A stretch of 64,000 bases of DNA from Macrotrachela quadricornifera (taxonomy: Eukaryota > Rotifera > Eurotatoria > Philodinida > Philodinidae). Under the pieces are notes generated by a model. It worked only from the letters and a program-made list of their open reading frames with translations, had not been told where the DNA came from and did not search any database. Position 1 is the first letter of the stretch. Every line of letters begins with the position of its first letter. Positions 1 through 13,114 of the stretch are shown here, one piece after another. Position numbers and translations under genes: made by a program. The stretch spans positions 355,721 to 419,720 of the forward strand of contig JAJEKB010020807.1 in NCBI GenBank assembly GCA_022393335.1. The letters are read 5' to 3'.

Positions 1-3000
1 ATAATTTATCGGTGACAGAAGGTATCATTTCAAGAGTTGGTATGAGAACTTACTCGCATTCATTGGAGGTTTTATTAACAATACAAATCGATGCTGCAAT
101 CAATTTTGGTAACAGTGGTGGACCGGCTATTCAAGGTATGGAAGAAAAATTTTTGATGAATTAACTCATTGTTTTCTCGTTTTGTATCATTCACTTATAA
201 AAATAGTTTTCTTACATTTTCGTAGTCACAACGACTATAAATACATATTAAGGAGAAATTAGAGCCAAGTAAAAGAAAAATCGCCATCACTTATCAACAA
301 AAACGAGACACGCTCGTATATTATTCTTGTATTCATAATTCAATTATCATGGCTACTATTTCTTCCATGATTATTATACTAAAGAAAGAATCAGTGCGCT
401 GATTCTCATCTAATATATCAATATTCTTATCTACTCTTCAATATTTTCGTATCTCCATCAATTCTATATGTTTTTCTCACATATAAAAATGATTTCAAAA
501 TAAAAATTTCAGAAATATTAAGAAAATCAGAACCAAAAGAAGTTGTACTTTCAGAACATTACTTGTGACGTATAGAAGCTCATGATTTTTGTATATGCAA
601 GAAAACTTATTCAAAAAAACAGATATTATGACTCACAAAAAAAATGAAAAAATATTCGTGAATCAAAGTCATGGCCGTATCGGACACTAAACTAGACGTT
701 TTTATTCATGAAAATGCATAAGCGTTGGCGCTCTCTACTCACTAGAGTGGACAGATCATGGTTCGAAGAGAATGAACTCTGTTCTAATTTTCAACGTTTA
801 CAGCTCTAATTACGACACTGTTTTTTTGCAAAAGTTTGATCTTTGACCACTTTCAAAGTTTTTACATGATTGTAAAATTATCATTACTTGTAGAATCTTT
901 GATCCTCGATCCAAGTATATGTATAATATTTTGTTACATTTTGAAATAAACGATATTAGTCGTTATCATTATCTTACACTCTGCTGCTTTTTAAAATGTC
1001 ATGTTTGTGCTGTAACTCAAGTGTATCAAGCTGAAACATTTATCTTCGATATATCTTAGTGATCCTATTAGCAGCCAAAATTTCAGAGTTTAGGAGCCTA
1101 TTTGAAAACCAGAGTTGTACTTTCCAAGGGACAACCCATTCTTTACCCAATGCTGACGTATATATGTATCGTATATGTATGAACTTTAAAATTGAAATTA
1201 ATTGTAGATTATGAATCGTACAATACGTCTTTACTTGTGTTTTGACTTTTTTTTGTATAGATAAACGAGTTGTCGGCATGTCATTTCAAGTCATGGGTAA
1301 AGCTCAATCAATTGGCTACATTGCACCAGCATTACTGATCAAACATGTGCTAGATGATATTAAAAAACACGGTGAATATACAGCTTTTCCTAGATTACCC
1401 TTTCGATACCAATCAATGGAAAATTCATCATATCGCAAGTATTTAAAATTAAACGATGACCAACATGGTATCTCAGTAAGGTCGGTTGATCGAGCATGTG
1501 CTCTTAGCAAAATATTACAGGAAGATGACGTGCTCACAGCTATGGATGATAAGCCTATCGCTGATGATGGTACAATCGATTTTCGTCATGGTGAAAGATT
1601 AAATTTCAGATATTTAGAAAAATTAAAATTTGTTGGTGATAAATTTACATTTAAAATCATAAGACAAGGTAAGAAATATAGGATTTTTTAACTTTCAATT
1701 TTCAAGATAATCAAAATAATTTCATCGTCGTAAGAGTTATTTGTCAACCAAAGAATTCAATTCTGAAATTTCATCCGGTGAATAGTTTTAATAGAGATGC
1801 AACAAATCCTGAGATACATCTTTTTTTTACTCTATGTGAAAAATTTATGTAAATTGAAAAGAGTTTAATGAGCAGAACCTTTTTTGATGTACATGACTCT
1901 TCAGCAGAAGCTATCCACATTCATACTTACTCAAAGTCGTTTATGAATGACGTGTTTACCTCTACAAATTTTTTCAGTGATGATAGATAACGAAGATGTT
2001 CGAAATATTGCAAAGCAAGTTATTTTCGTATACGAAATGAACAATTCTTATTGAAAGTAACTATTTTCTATGAACTATTCGCAACTAAAAATGTCTTTAA
2101 CTTTGATGGACTGCTTACAGAAAAAAAAAATAAGAATATCGAGTGATTGTTGGCATTGAAAACTAAAAGGTCTGTATCACAAGTTGTCTCACGTACCTAG
2201 AGCCCGTCGGATTCAAAAATTTTTCGACCAGAACCCGATCTATTTTATTTTTTAATCTTTGTAAATTCGAATTCGAATCGTTCGATTACAATTTCTAGTT
2301 ATCGGTGCTAATCACAAGCTAATTAGTGATGTATGTATATATATATAATATACTATCTTAGTGTGTTTGAGCTTTGTTATTTCTTTCGATTCAGAATTAT
2401 TAATAATAATTTTTAGATCGGACCCGACGATCTCTACGCGTAGCTACTGAAATCAGATCATTCTTTTTTGTTCATTTGAAACTTATGTTTAATTTTTAGG
2501 AAAAGAACTCACATTAGAAAGTGTATTAGATAATACTCCATCACTTGTTCCATTACATTCGTATGATAAACGTCCAGAATATTTAATTTATGCTGGAATT
2601 GTGTTCACAATATTAACCCGCTTTTATTTACATACATTTGGTATAGATGATTGGGATAAAAAAGGTCCAAGACGTTTAGTTGACTTAGCATATAATGGTG
2701 AATTACAAGATTTGGATCAACAAATTGTTATTATTAGTAAAATACTTGTTGATGATGTTAATTATGGAATAGATCCAAACGTTAAAGATTCTGTATTAAA
2801 AACAGTCAATGGTACTCAAGTTAAGAATATTAAGCATCTAGCGGAATTAATTGATGATATATCAAATAAAAACGATGATAGTTACATTCGACTTGAAATG
2901 GAGTGCAAACACTTTATCGTAATTTCGTGTAACGAAGCCAAACAATCAGAGGCAAGAATTTTAACACAAAATTCAATAGCCTATGCAAGAAGTGAAAATT

Positions 3001-3008
3001 TACGTTAA
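1..3008 (+). CDS. Deg/HtrA-type serine protease, plant Deg9/10-like, 5' part missing
   Basis: Three exons can be joined in frame: 3-135, 1261-1668 and 2500-3008. The gene starts upstream of the window. Exon 1 carries GNSGGPA, the serine-nucleophile motif of trypsin-like Deg/HtrA proteases; the catalytic His and Asp must lie upstream. Exon 2 begins [10 protein letters not shown], the usual strand after the nucleophile, and runs into a PDZ-like region (GISVRSVD...[12 protein letters not shown]). Exon 3 matches the long second PDZ-like C-terminal region of plant/algal Deg9-type proteins ([24 protein letters not shown], then [17 protein letters not shown]). Both junctions are phase 1 with GT...AG borders: Q|D, and Q-G-K across the second. 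The long C-terminal region separates it from animal HTRA proteins, which have one PDZ and lack it. ATP-independent proteolysis is expected; location is unknown. The introns are long (1125 and 831 nt). Confidence 0.87.
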
Positions 3009-6000
3009 GCTCTCTTGATGCTTTGAGAGTGAGGACGGGAACAAATCTTCAGGAACAATCTCGTCCTTGTCTATTTGTGACTTAATAGATCTTTGCGATG
3101 ATACAGTTGATTCTGAAGCCCAGAAATGACATTTTTAGTACTCGTAAATAGAAAATGCTGTGTCGCATGTTTTGATGATTTTTTCGAAATTCTTAGATCT
3201 ATTGCTTAGAAAGAAGAAACGCTTAAAACTGGCATTATCCCTTTGATATTAGAGTAGATTTTTAAAAGACACGGTGCTACAAGCCAGACTTATTTGGTGA
3301 AAAGATCATTCTTTTTACATAATAGTTCTTTTCTAAACAGTAATGTGCCAACATATCGATGTGTTTTGAGATTCTTTGCCAATTTATTGTCTATTGTTTC
3401 ACAGAAATATCACTTGTTCAAAAGCAAAAGTTAAAAATAGTAGATAGGCTTAGTCTATTTTCGGACATTCGTATTCAATCGCGGCCACTCTTAAACATCC
3501 AGAAAGATGTATATAGATTTAGTATTTTTACAGATTGCAATAGTGAGAACTCAAATCTAATGTTATCATTCGAATATCTGTTTTATAATTAAATCAGTTT
3601 AAGTAAATTGAATCAAAATAATATCAGACGCTTCGACCTTTATATAACGCCTACAGAATTACACACAATAGCTGCTTTTTCGCAATACTTACGAAATAAT
3701 CGAATGTAAAAATATTGCGAGTATTTTGTGTTGATTACGAAGAACGGACTGTCTTTCATGGCTTAGCAAGTCTTGCATATATGAAAAAAATCAATTCTAG
3801 GGAAGCTATCGAACAAAGTGATTTATATTTAATTTATCTCAATATTTTTCTTCGGTTATAAATGATAATCAGAACGAGGAACTTAAGAGAATTCTAAATA
3901 ATGTATATTAATAGTTATATCCGAAATGAATGTTTCTTATTAATACTTATTAGTAAACAAATCAGAACATTTGAGACTTCAAAAGAGACTATAAACGATG
4001 TCTTTAAACAGATAATGCTATTAGATTAGAACTGTTAGTACCATTTCGAATTTAAGCAAATGAAAACAGAAATTCAGCATGTCCAAACTTTTCCTAACGC
4101 TGTATACTTAACTTATTCGAAATATCATAACTCAGCTATTCCAAAATGGCCGCATATGAGTTGTTCTAATACAAGCGCATCTCAAAATTCCATTTCGTTT
4201 CTTTTGGCTAACATTGAAAAACAAGCTATTGAATTAGTGAGTGGAAAGTCATACGAAGATGACTACTCAGGATGAGTCAAAGATTATATTAAATCGATTT
4301 TAAGCAATTGGGACACACCCAAGTAGATGTAAAAAAGCTAACAATGAGTGCGATGAGTGGTTGAATTTTGAAAAAATATATTTTTTCTCATTCTGCCCGA
4401 ATTCTGAGCTCCTCGAACATCATTGAATTATGAACTGTCTTGAGAAACGTACGCCGATTATAATCCATTCAAATTGCATCATGGAAACTATAGGTTAATT
4501 GAAAAAATCGAAAACTATTTTCTAAACCATATCTTGATCCAGACGCTTGAAAGTACTTAGAGTTAGTCGAATGGCCATATCTTTTTCAAGAAGAAAGGAA
4601 TTAATGCAAAAAATATTATCTACCGTAGATTCTAAAGTCTTCTGAGTTCTCAAAAAAATAAAATTTTGATCATTAAATTTCAAAACTGATTTGAATATTG
4701 CATCTTCATCGAGAAATCAAAAATTAGCTCGAAAAATATCTTGATCAATAATACCGAAAACGTGCTCAAACTGATGCTATTGATGTTCACTGTAATGATA
4801 CCATGGGAGACCCCTAGTATATAAGGTTTAGATAATATTCGTTCTGCAAAAACTTCCTTCGAGATTTAGCAAAATTCATTGAAACTCAAAAATTCTGTCT
4901 AAAGTTTCAAAATCACAAATCCGTTTTTCTCCTTCAACTTATCACTATTTCTCCACTTTTGAACTATTTCGTTTATTCACCCTTATTTGCATTCGAAAGA
5001 CTGAAAAAATGCCAAAGGTTGTAACTTGAGCAAATGGTCAACATCAAATGAGAAAACAAAACAGCAAGTCAGTATCGAACAGAAAAATAGAACATTATCT
5101 GTGGAACATATCTCGTACATAGACGGTAAAATACGTTCTCTCATTTCTAAGAAAACACTGTTTTTTTCAACTGATTTTTCAGTGGTATATTTTTGATTTT
5201 TGAAAAAATAATGTACCCCATTCAACACCTTCGGAATTGGCAACCCCGGCATCCAGAGAATTTCTTTCTCCTGTTATAGAAGATGAAACAACATTTAGAG
5301 ATAAATGCGGAAAGGGATGGACAATTTCAAGATTATAACCATCCATACATCCAAGAAAACTGGCCATAGAAAAAAAATTAACGAATGCATGAGCGGCATA
5401 GTCAACTGTAGGAATCTCAAGAGTTTTTTGGAAACTTCTCTTCTTTTTTTACAGAGATTAATTTTGTGGCAAATATCGTCAGTACTATTTCCTGCAATAA
5501 TAAAATTTTTTTGCTGGAATTGTTTTCCGAAAAAACACTCAAAGGGACGCAAAACCTTTAGGTTTCGAAATATATGCTTTTATTTTAGAGTGAATTATAT
5601 TGATTTTCATACGATTTTTTAGAATTCTTTCAACGCATCACTTTTTTCGCATCGAACTTAATTGAACAGGACACAACTTTGTGAGCATTATAAAAATGGC
5701 AAACAATGAGTGCTAGATTCGATGCAAAAATTGTTTGGTCCTTAATTGTGACAATTTCAGGATACTCCTATACTTGTGATAGTTTATTATCTCAGAAAAA
5801 TTAAGAAACTAATTTTCGGAACTTCTAGTCATATATATTTTTATATCCGACACTTTTGTTGTTGATTTATAGGAGTTGAAAGAAACACTCACTTGGTCCA
5901 TTATTAAAATGTTGACCGTCGAATTTCGACAGAAAGAAAAGTTCTATGAACTTTACTTTGATTCAAGACACTTTAGTGTCTATGTTCTTACTTTAGAAGC

Positions 6001-6423
6001 TGCAAACCCTGTCTCTCATTGAATTGCGTTTAAAAAATACATAATATTCGCAATATACAAGTAAGATAGACACGCAATAACAATTATTTATATGTAGACA
6101 AGTTCATTTTTATTGCTATTTAAATCTTTGTTCTTTTTTTATTATATAAATATGCGTACAAAATTATGAAAATATTTGACATTAATAACGATGTTTTTTT
6201 TAAATCTTGGGATAAAAAAACAAATACTCGACATTATTTTTAAAGACAATTAGTAATTTCTTTGTTTAGCGACATGTTTTATACAGGATTCATAATTTTT
6301 TTACTAAAATACTACGTATATAATGATCATCTAGTGATTCGTTAATGCATATATAAATCAAGTCATTTTTAGCAAGAAAAGAGTATTAAAAAAAAACAAT
6401 GAATTTGTTACAGTCACTTATGT
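3009..6423. other. Intergenic, no gene recognised
   Basis: AT-rich DNA with scattered open frames up to about 105 codons (for example 5305-5622 on + and antisense frames at 5295-5552). None has a recognisable domain, splice context or paralogue here. Nothing else supportable was seen. Confidence 0.5.
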
Positions 6424-9400
6424 ATGAAACTTTTTAATAACACGAAAGTCGTACCCTATCTCCTTGTTATACCCTCTCCTCCAAAAAATAATTCCGAAAT
6501 TGATAATAATCAACAGTAAGTATTCTAATATATTCTTCAATTCCACGCAGCAATTATTTGTAGAAAAAGAAGAAATGCAGCATGGTTATCATCAAAAAAT
6601 TGTATGTGCCCTTGTTTATGTTTTGGTGGAATAGTTTTGATAGTATTACTTAGTCTGTCAATTGTCATTCCACTGGTAGTCATTTCTTCAAATTCTCTAA
6701 CTGAAATTTCATCATCAACTACTACTTATATTACAACTATACGATGTAAGCTCATTTTGTTAATATACATGTAGTTAATCTTTCAGTATTGACTACAAGA
6801 TTTCGTATTTCTATATGAGACATACAAAATTAAGACAGATAGATTGTAAAGAAAATATACAATATATTTTATTGTATTGATAAAAAAATCTACTTGAAGA
6901 TTGTCTCTAGTGATGTAGTGATTGAACGTAACCGAATTTTCAATTGTCAATACCAGTACTCATCTAATATGGCTATACTAGATCTGATTGATCGGTGCAT
7001 CGGTCATATAACTGTAGGCTAGCAGCTAGAGGTATAAGCCAAGCGACTGATCCGCGGCCACGACAAAAAAATAGATATTTGGTTTTGAAAACCTTTTAAC
7101 ATCTAGTGTGCTTTGAGGTTTCCTATTTATAGCCACTGCAGACGATCGATGCATCGGCTTACACTTCTACTGGCAACTAACTAGCGAACAATACAAATTC
7201 TCTTTGTCAATGCTACACTTCAATCATTCAATCATAAGAGCTGAAAAAGGCACAGTTTATATATGGAATATATTATATTCATTGCATTTTTCTACCAGCT
7301 TATTGAACAAAGTTCAGTGTTTTATTCAGCGTTGAGGATGGGTGGATAATCTAGACTCAGATCCTGATTAGGTTTGAATTCGATATTTTTCTTTCTTACA
7401 GAGCTCGACTCTAGCTTAAAATTTTTGTTTTGGCCTGGACTGAATTCGTATCCAGATTTAACTTCGAATCCCAGTTGAACTATGGGAGGAAAGACAGTAA
7501 AAAATTCCTTTATCAATTTTTTTTCTGAGTGATCAATAAATGGCTAAAGTCGTGACTGGCCATGTACACCAAAAGTGCCAAATATTAGTGAACTTATTTC
7601 TTGTTGATCTGAACCAAAAAAATGTAAATCTACAGCTTCATATTTTGGAAGAGAAATTTAGATAAGCCACTGATTAAGTTCAACTAGTAACTCTAATAAA
7701 AACACCGGAGAAAATAGAGTAAACGAGCGAATGATCGGCCTGTCTATAACCTGCACTGGTATCAGTTTCATCTAATGATTGCATCACGATATGTCATTTT
7801 CAAATTTGAACTACTCAAATGAGAGACTATGTGACGGCACTACAATCTAGATGGACTCAGATTTTTCCGAGACATTCCTACCGAATAAAATATTTTTCTC
7901 AGCTTGTTTCCAGAGTCCGAAACCATTAACCTAGGTATTCATGAAGAATTTTAAAGTTTCGCATAGAAATAAAAAAAAGGACACAAATCATATGGATTGA
8001 CTGAACGAATCAATGTACTTTTGATTATCATAAATTTTTAGATATGATACAACGATCGTTGAGTAATGTGCCTTCATCTTTACCTTAAAGTGTACTCAAC
8101 AATATAAATTACATATAGTTTATCATTTACATTACATTATTGATTTTTTGCTGCCGTTGCTAAAGAAAAGCGAGCTAGGAATTATAATAATATGGCCTTT
8201 GTAACTGTGATCCTAGGCTAACTGGCATTATATAATTCTTATACAGTTAATTTATTTATTCATTAGTACAGAGCTAATTATAGTCATTTAATGATTATTC
8301 ATTGGATCGGTAGAAAATCAATTGATAATCCATGAATTACTAGACCACCTATCAAAGCTAATGAGTTGCTTATCGAATATCTGACAATTAATTAATGTTC
8401 ATTCCATACTAGGACTATATTCAAAGCCAGTTCTAACGTTGTACATTCTAAAATATGAACTACTAATAGCTTCCCTTCCATAGAATAAAACATCTCTTAA
8501 CACATAAACTGTTTTAGAAATCTTCCGTCATGACACATTTGTCTCAGAGTTTCACTTGAAAGTTACCTTAAGTGCTTCCTGATTTTCAAAACTTGCCCGG
8601 AATTTTAGGCGTAGATTTAGTAAAAAAAGCCTTGAAAGTAGGCACTCTAAAAAAAATCAGAAATATCAATTGACGTAGTATGACCTGTAGATATCTTTAA
8701 CCGAATTTGGAAAAGTATCCTGCTAAAAACTCTGATTAGGATTGAATTTCTGCATGCTATTCAGATTATTACACAGGAGTAGAATAAGATGAAAAACCTT
8801 GATACTTATCCATCCATGAAAGTATCTATCTGAAATTTGAAAATACAGGTTTTAAGGAATATCTGTACAAGAAATAGAAATTAATAATAGTAATACATTA
8901 AGATACTCTTTTTTTTATAACAGTCACTATTACAATCACTAATGGAGCTAAAAGTTAATCAATTTGTTCTGTGATTACCTATTTTAAAGTTATTTTTCCC
9001 TAGCTACAACATCACCGACAAATATCTCGGTCAGTATTACAGCAACAACAACAACTACTACAGTCACTACCTCGACGACAACAACAGCAACAACAACTGT
9101 TACGATAGATGGTACGTAGTATGCTATATGATTAGTACTCTATCTATACAGAATGACTAATTTTACAACGTTCAATGGAAGGCGTTCGGTAATATAAAGA
9201 TCTCACATACTAACGAGTTTTGAAGAATTCAAGAATTCGTAAAAACGACATTGAAGAATCGTGGTTTTTCAAGAGATTTTATTGTTTGAGTATTCAGCTC
9301 GCTTGAAATACAAGAAACTTTTGTGTATTTTAAAATTTTGAACCAATAGAGTACAGAATTTTCAAGCAATTGCTGAGTAATAAAAATGTTAGATACGCAT

Positions 9401-10861
9401 TTAGATAATCTTTTATAAGCTTGATGAAAGCTAGGTAACTTAGATGTAGATATTGTGACAAATTGGAGGAGTATCCCTATCGTTGGCCTCTTGATAATGA
9501 TATTTATTAAGCTATTTTATCACTCCAGTCGTATCATCTAAATCAGTACGAATACAATCTTATAAAATCACACAAGAGAAAACGAAAAGAAAGAGGGATC
9601 ATCAAGATTAATACTAATGAAGAAGTCATACAAAGAAGACAAGAAAAGGAAGAAAAAGTAAAGTGAATTGAATATGTATTTCTTGGATCCTATAAACATG
9701 ATTTTATCAATGATTCATACTATAAATCGATCGCTTGATTCAATGTAAATGAAGGGAAGATTCAAAGTTACTAAAAATATGTGTATGAAGCAAATGAATA
9801 ATTATATCTGAGTTTTTACTCTCAAACATACTTTCCTTAACTCAAAAGTCGAAAGGTATATTTTAAGCAGATCCGACAACAGACAGATTTTACATTTGTT
9901 GATAAACGAATCATTTTGCTCATTGTTTACTCTATCGTATGTCTTGGAACGTTCATTCTAAGGATAATACTTACCTTGACTTTATAATCGTAATTCTCTC
10001 GGACTTTATATCGAACTTTTTCAAATCTTAAAAGAAAAATCATACTTATTATTCATGTCGAATTATCCAAAATTAAAATAAGTCGATAGTCATCTAATAA
10101 CAAAGGAAGCTTTCAGATCGTTTCTTTTTTTTAGATAAATATTTCTTCTCTATAAAATCTATTGGATAATAAAACAACTTTTCCGATATCTTATAGGATG
10201 TACATTGTTACGTAATACAACATTTTTACTCAGTGATACATCAACTGCTACGGTTTAAACACTAGTTAATAGTTTACAATCTGCTGGTCTAACAGTCCAA
10301 TATATATCTGGTGGAGCACGAACTTATAATGGAACTCCAGCTGCATCTTGTTACAACTCAGTAATTTTAATTACTGGTAATGATTTGGGATATAATATGA
10401 CAGAAAGTGGACAACAATCAATTGTAGATGCTCAACAAAATAGCGGTATTGGCGTAGTAATGACCGAAATGGCAGCATATCAGGTTCAAAATAATGCATG
10501 GCTCACACTATCTTCACTTTTGTTGGCACGACGCGCAGGCTATGGTCTGGGAATCATGACATATACTTTGGTTGTTAGTGGACATCCAATTTGGAACGGT
10601 CTAGCAACCTCTTTTAATACGTCTGTATCATTTGTTTGTAGTAGATTGAGTCCACTTATAAGTGGGAGCATAGCAATAGCAAACTGTATACCGTGTGGTC
10701 CAAATGGAGTCATCGTTCGTCCTTCTTCAGGAACTGCTGGCCGTATAGTACAGATGGCTCATGCTGCTCATTATAACGCTGGTCAGTTTAATTGGGGAAA
10801 TGATGCAAACGTTGTAACGATGATGATCAATGCAGTTAAATGGGCTGCTCAAATTATTTAA
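6424..10861 (+). pseudogene. Membrane-anchored Thr-rich protein with ThuA-like domain, nonsense-broken
   Basis: Four exons join in frame: 6424-6515, 6564-6745, 9004-9111 and 10197-10861. Exon 1 encodes a short cytosolic N-terminus (MKLFNNTKVVPYLLV). Exon 2 gives a basic stretch KRRNAAW and a Cys-containing transmembrane helix (CMCPCLCFGGIVLIVLLSLS). Exon 3 is almost pure Thr/Ser linker. Exon 4 is a ThuA/class-I glutamine-amidotransferase-like fold, judged from SVILITGNDLG, GVVMTEMAAY, SGHPIWNGL and the C-terminal NAVKWAAQII. The reading frame is interrupted by TAA at 10256-10258 (TATV-stop-TLVNSL), while the remaining 200 codons stay open to the stop at 10861. It is therefore a nonsense allele, a young pseudogene or a base error. 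Intron 2 (2258 nt) and intron 3 (1085 nt) are long for this locus. Without the stop it would be a type II membrane protein of about 350 residues. The ThuA assignment is moderate. Confidence 0.72.
6746..9003 (+). other. Large intron of the ThuA-like gene, with weak palindromic segment
   Basis: This intron has good borders (T|GTAAGC ... CCCTAG|CT) and no coding signal. At about 7015-7070 and 7140-7200 two segments are loosely complementary (ATAAGCC... and ...GGCTTACAC), possibly an old inverted-repeat insertion that would explain the length. The open frame at 7322-7516 on the minus strand has no recognisable content. Confidence 0.5.
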
Positions 10862-11364
10862 TATCTTGTCCTTCTACTTAATTTCTTTTTGATTGAAAAA
10901 TATGAACTATTACTTTATTTATAACTTAGAATGGCTACTTGCATGTTTGAGAATTGAACCAGTTTGTTCTATTTTTGAGAGTGTATATATGTATCTACGC
11001 GTGAAGTACTGATATTTTCTTTCATTGTAAAAACCGCCATTGTATATATAAAATATTTTTAAGATTAATAAATTTTTTTGACAAAAACAGAAAATGTGCG
11101 AAAATCAAATTTCCATTGAAACTCGATAAACCGAAATATTTTTGTCCTTTTAGATGCAGTGAATCTAATATTTTAGCCTTTTAATACAAAATTCTCGATC
11201 AATTTATCCTGCAATAAAACCAAATGTATAATTCATTGATAATAAAAAAATATTTCCTATCAATCAGGAAAGTTTAATCGAAAAGTTCAGTTTTATATAT
11301 CTCATGAGAATTGAGATATTTAACTTTCAAAAGCCTTTTCTTTATGTTTATCAAAAATAGACTA
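10862..11364. other. Intergenic/3' flank, nothing recognised
   Basis: AT-rich flank between the ThuA-like gene and the transposon at 11365. No open frame or RNA gene was recognised. Confidence 0.5.
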
Positions 11365-12292
11365 AAGTCCCCGACATATTAGAAGACCCGGGTCTTCTAT
11401 TTCGACTTCGCATAAAAAAGTTTTAAGGGGGGTCTTCTATTATGTCCTTGAAAAAATGATATTTTCGTGTATTGATAATAATGACCATAGGTATCTTTCT
11501 GTAATATTTCATTTTAATATTGAGTATTATAATTTTACTTATTCTACGCGAGTATAAGAAACAAAAACAAGTTCGCACTGTAGTAGTCAAAGGACATTTC
11601 AAACAAAAAAAAACAAAATATTTTCTTTTCCACAACAAACTAAACTGCATAAAAACATTTAATTAACAACTATGATTATATTACCACTTTTTTACAATAT
11701 AAAAATCTTAATCTTAAACTCAATGTGATCTCATTAAACGACTAGAAAAACATAAAGTTTTAACATTTCCACATATTTTTCAAGGTTAGTTGCTTTTGTT
11801 GAATTTGAACTGGTTTTTGTTGAGTCTGAACTGATTTTTCTTGAATTTGAACTGTTGAATATCTGATTTGTTGATGTTATTCAAGAGCAGTCTGCTTCGC
11901 ATTTAAGAGAGGAAGAAAAAATAGTGTTCAGATTTAAATCATGTGAAACATGAGAAAGAATAGACGAATATATTACAAACACGGACTGTTTGAAACAGAA
12001 CGTAGAAGAGAAAATATCCATCGAGTATAAATCATCCGAAACGTGAGAAAGAATGGACAAATAAACTACAAGTGTGACTTTTTAACGTCAGAACGAACAG
12101 AGGACTCGAATAGAACATTAAAAAATATATACAAAGAAAAATACAGCAGAAAAATCAAAGGTAGATTACTATAGGTTAAAAGAAAAAAAAGGGGTCTTCT
12201 AATATGTCTTTTACGTTGTTTATACAAGGGGGGTCTTCTATTATGGGGGGGGTCTTCTATTATAGGGGGGTCTTCTAATATGTCGGGGGCTT
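11365..12292. mobile_element. Non-autonomous TIR transposon (MITE-like), TA target site
   Basis: The ends are inverted repeats of about 25 bp with one mismatch: left AAGTCCCCGAC then ATATTAGAAGACCC, and the right end reads the same on the minus strand with AAGCCCCCGAC. TA dinucleotides flank both ends (11363-11364 and 12293-12294), as expected for Tc1/mariner-type target duplication. Subterminal copies of GGGTCTTCTATTATG cluster at both ends (near 11390 and 11430, and four between 12190 and 12280). No transposase frame is present, so it would need activity in trans. A diverged copy of the left end lies near 42886. Confidence 0.78.
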
Positions 12293-13114
12293 TATGTAAG
12301 ACGCATGATCAATAGATTTTTACATTAATTAGCCTTTTTTCGTGTTCTAACATGAAATAATGGTCTTACCACTAGCCAATATGTTATATAAAACAATAAT
12401 TTAATAAAAGACGCTGACAAAGACGATCTGCAAAGTACTGTATTCAAACCTCGGTAACATCAATCATGGAATGATCCTAGACAAGTTGCTAACGGCTAAG
12501 TAGTCTCAAATAATTTACTCCGCATGAGTCATTCGTGCTAACTATGTAAAAAGAAAAGACGATAGAACCCAGGTGCATGTGGAAACTAATGTTCATTTCA
12601 GAGATAAGTGGTCGTGAAGAATTTTTGATCAACTTTTTCAAGGAATAAGATAGAGACCTGTGGTTTTCACCGTTAGCAAGAGCAAACGAAGAAGCATCGA
12701 ACCACAAATGAAAAGATTTTTTAACCGCTCTTCTAAAGGTTTTACATCAAACTTCAATAAAAACAGCATGTCATTCGTAGTCACGATATTAATTTATTAA
12801 TTTTCAAGAGTGCACTAAAATCGACAAACAAAGAGCTACAAAACTATATCAAGATTCTGTCCCTAATCACTAACAGTAAGGTATTCGGACTATCGAAGCA
12901 CAATTTCTCACTTGATTTTTTCAGGAAAACAATCGACAGATGAAAGTTATTGTAGGAAAAAGTAGATAAATATGCATTTGCCTTTTATTATGAAACTTGA
13001 AATGGCCTGGCGAGTATTTGACACAAAAATATTATTAAATTGACATTACTACCCAATGGCCCAAATCTGGCTATGGCACTGTTATTTCTTTTTAAAAAAA
13101 GCATAGACACTCTT
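12293..13114. other. Intergenic, nothing recognised
   Basis: AT-rich spacer between the TIR element and the 3' end of the F-box gene. A 72-codon open frame at 12489-12707 (-) has no recognisable feature. Confidence 0.45.

Noticed and set aside
705..790. tRNA- or tRNA-SINE-like stretch (GCGTTGGCGCTCTCTACTCA, GGTTCGAA)
   Set aside because: It has box-B-like and anticodon-arm-like pieces, but the T stem and acceptor stem do not pair, and no second copy was seen.
5295..5622. Overlapping plus and minus frames of 85-105 codons
   Set aside because: They are antisense to each other, with no recognisable content or start context.
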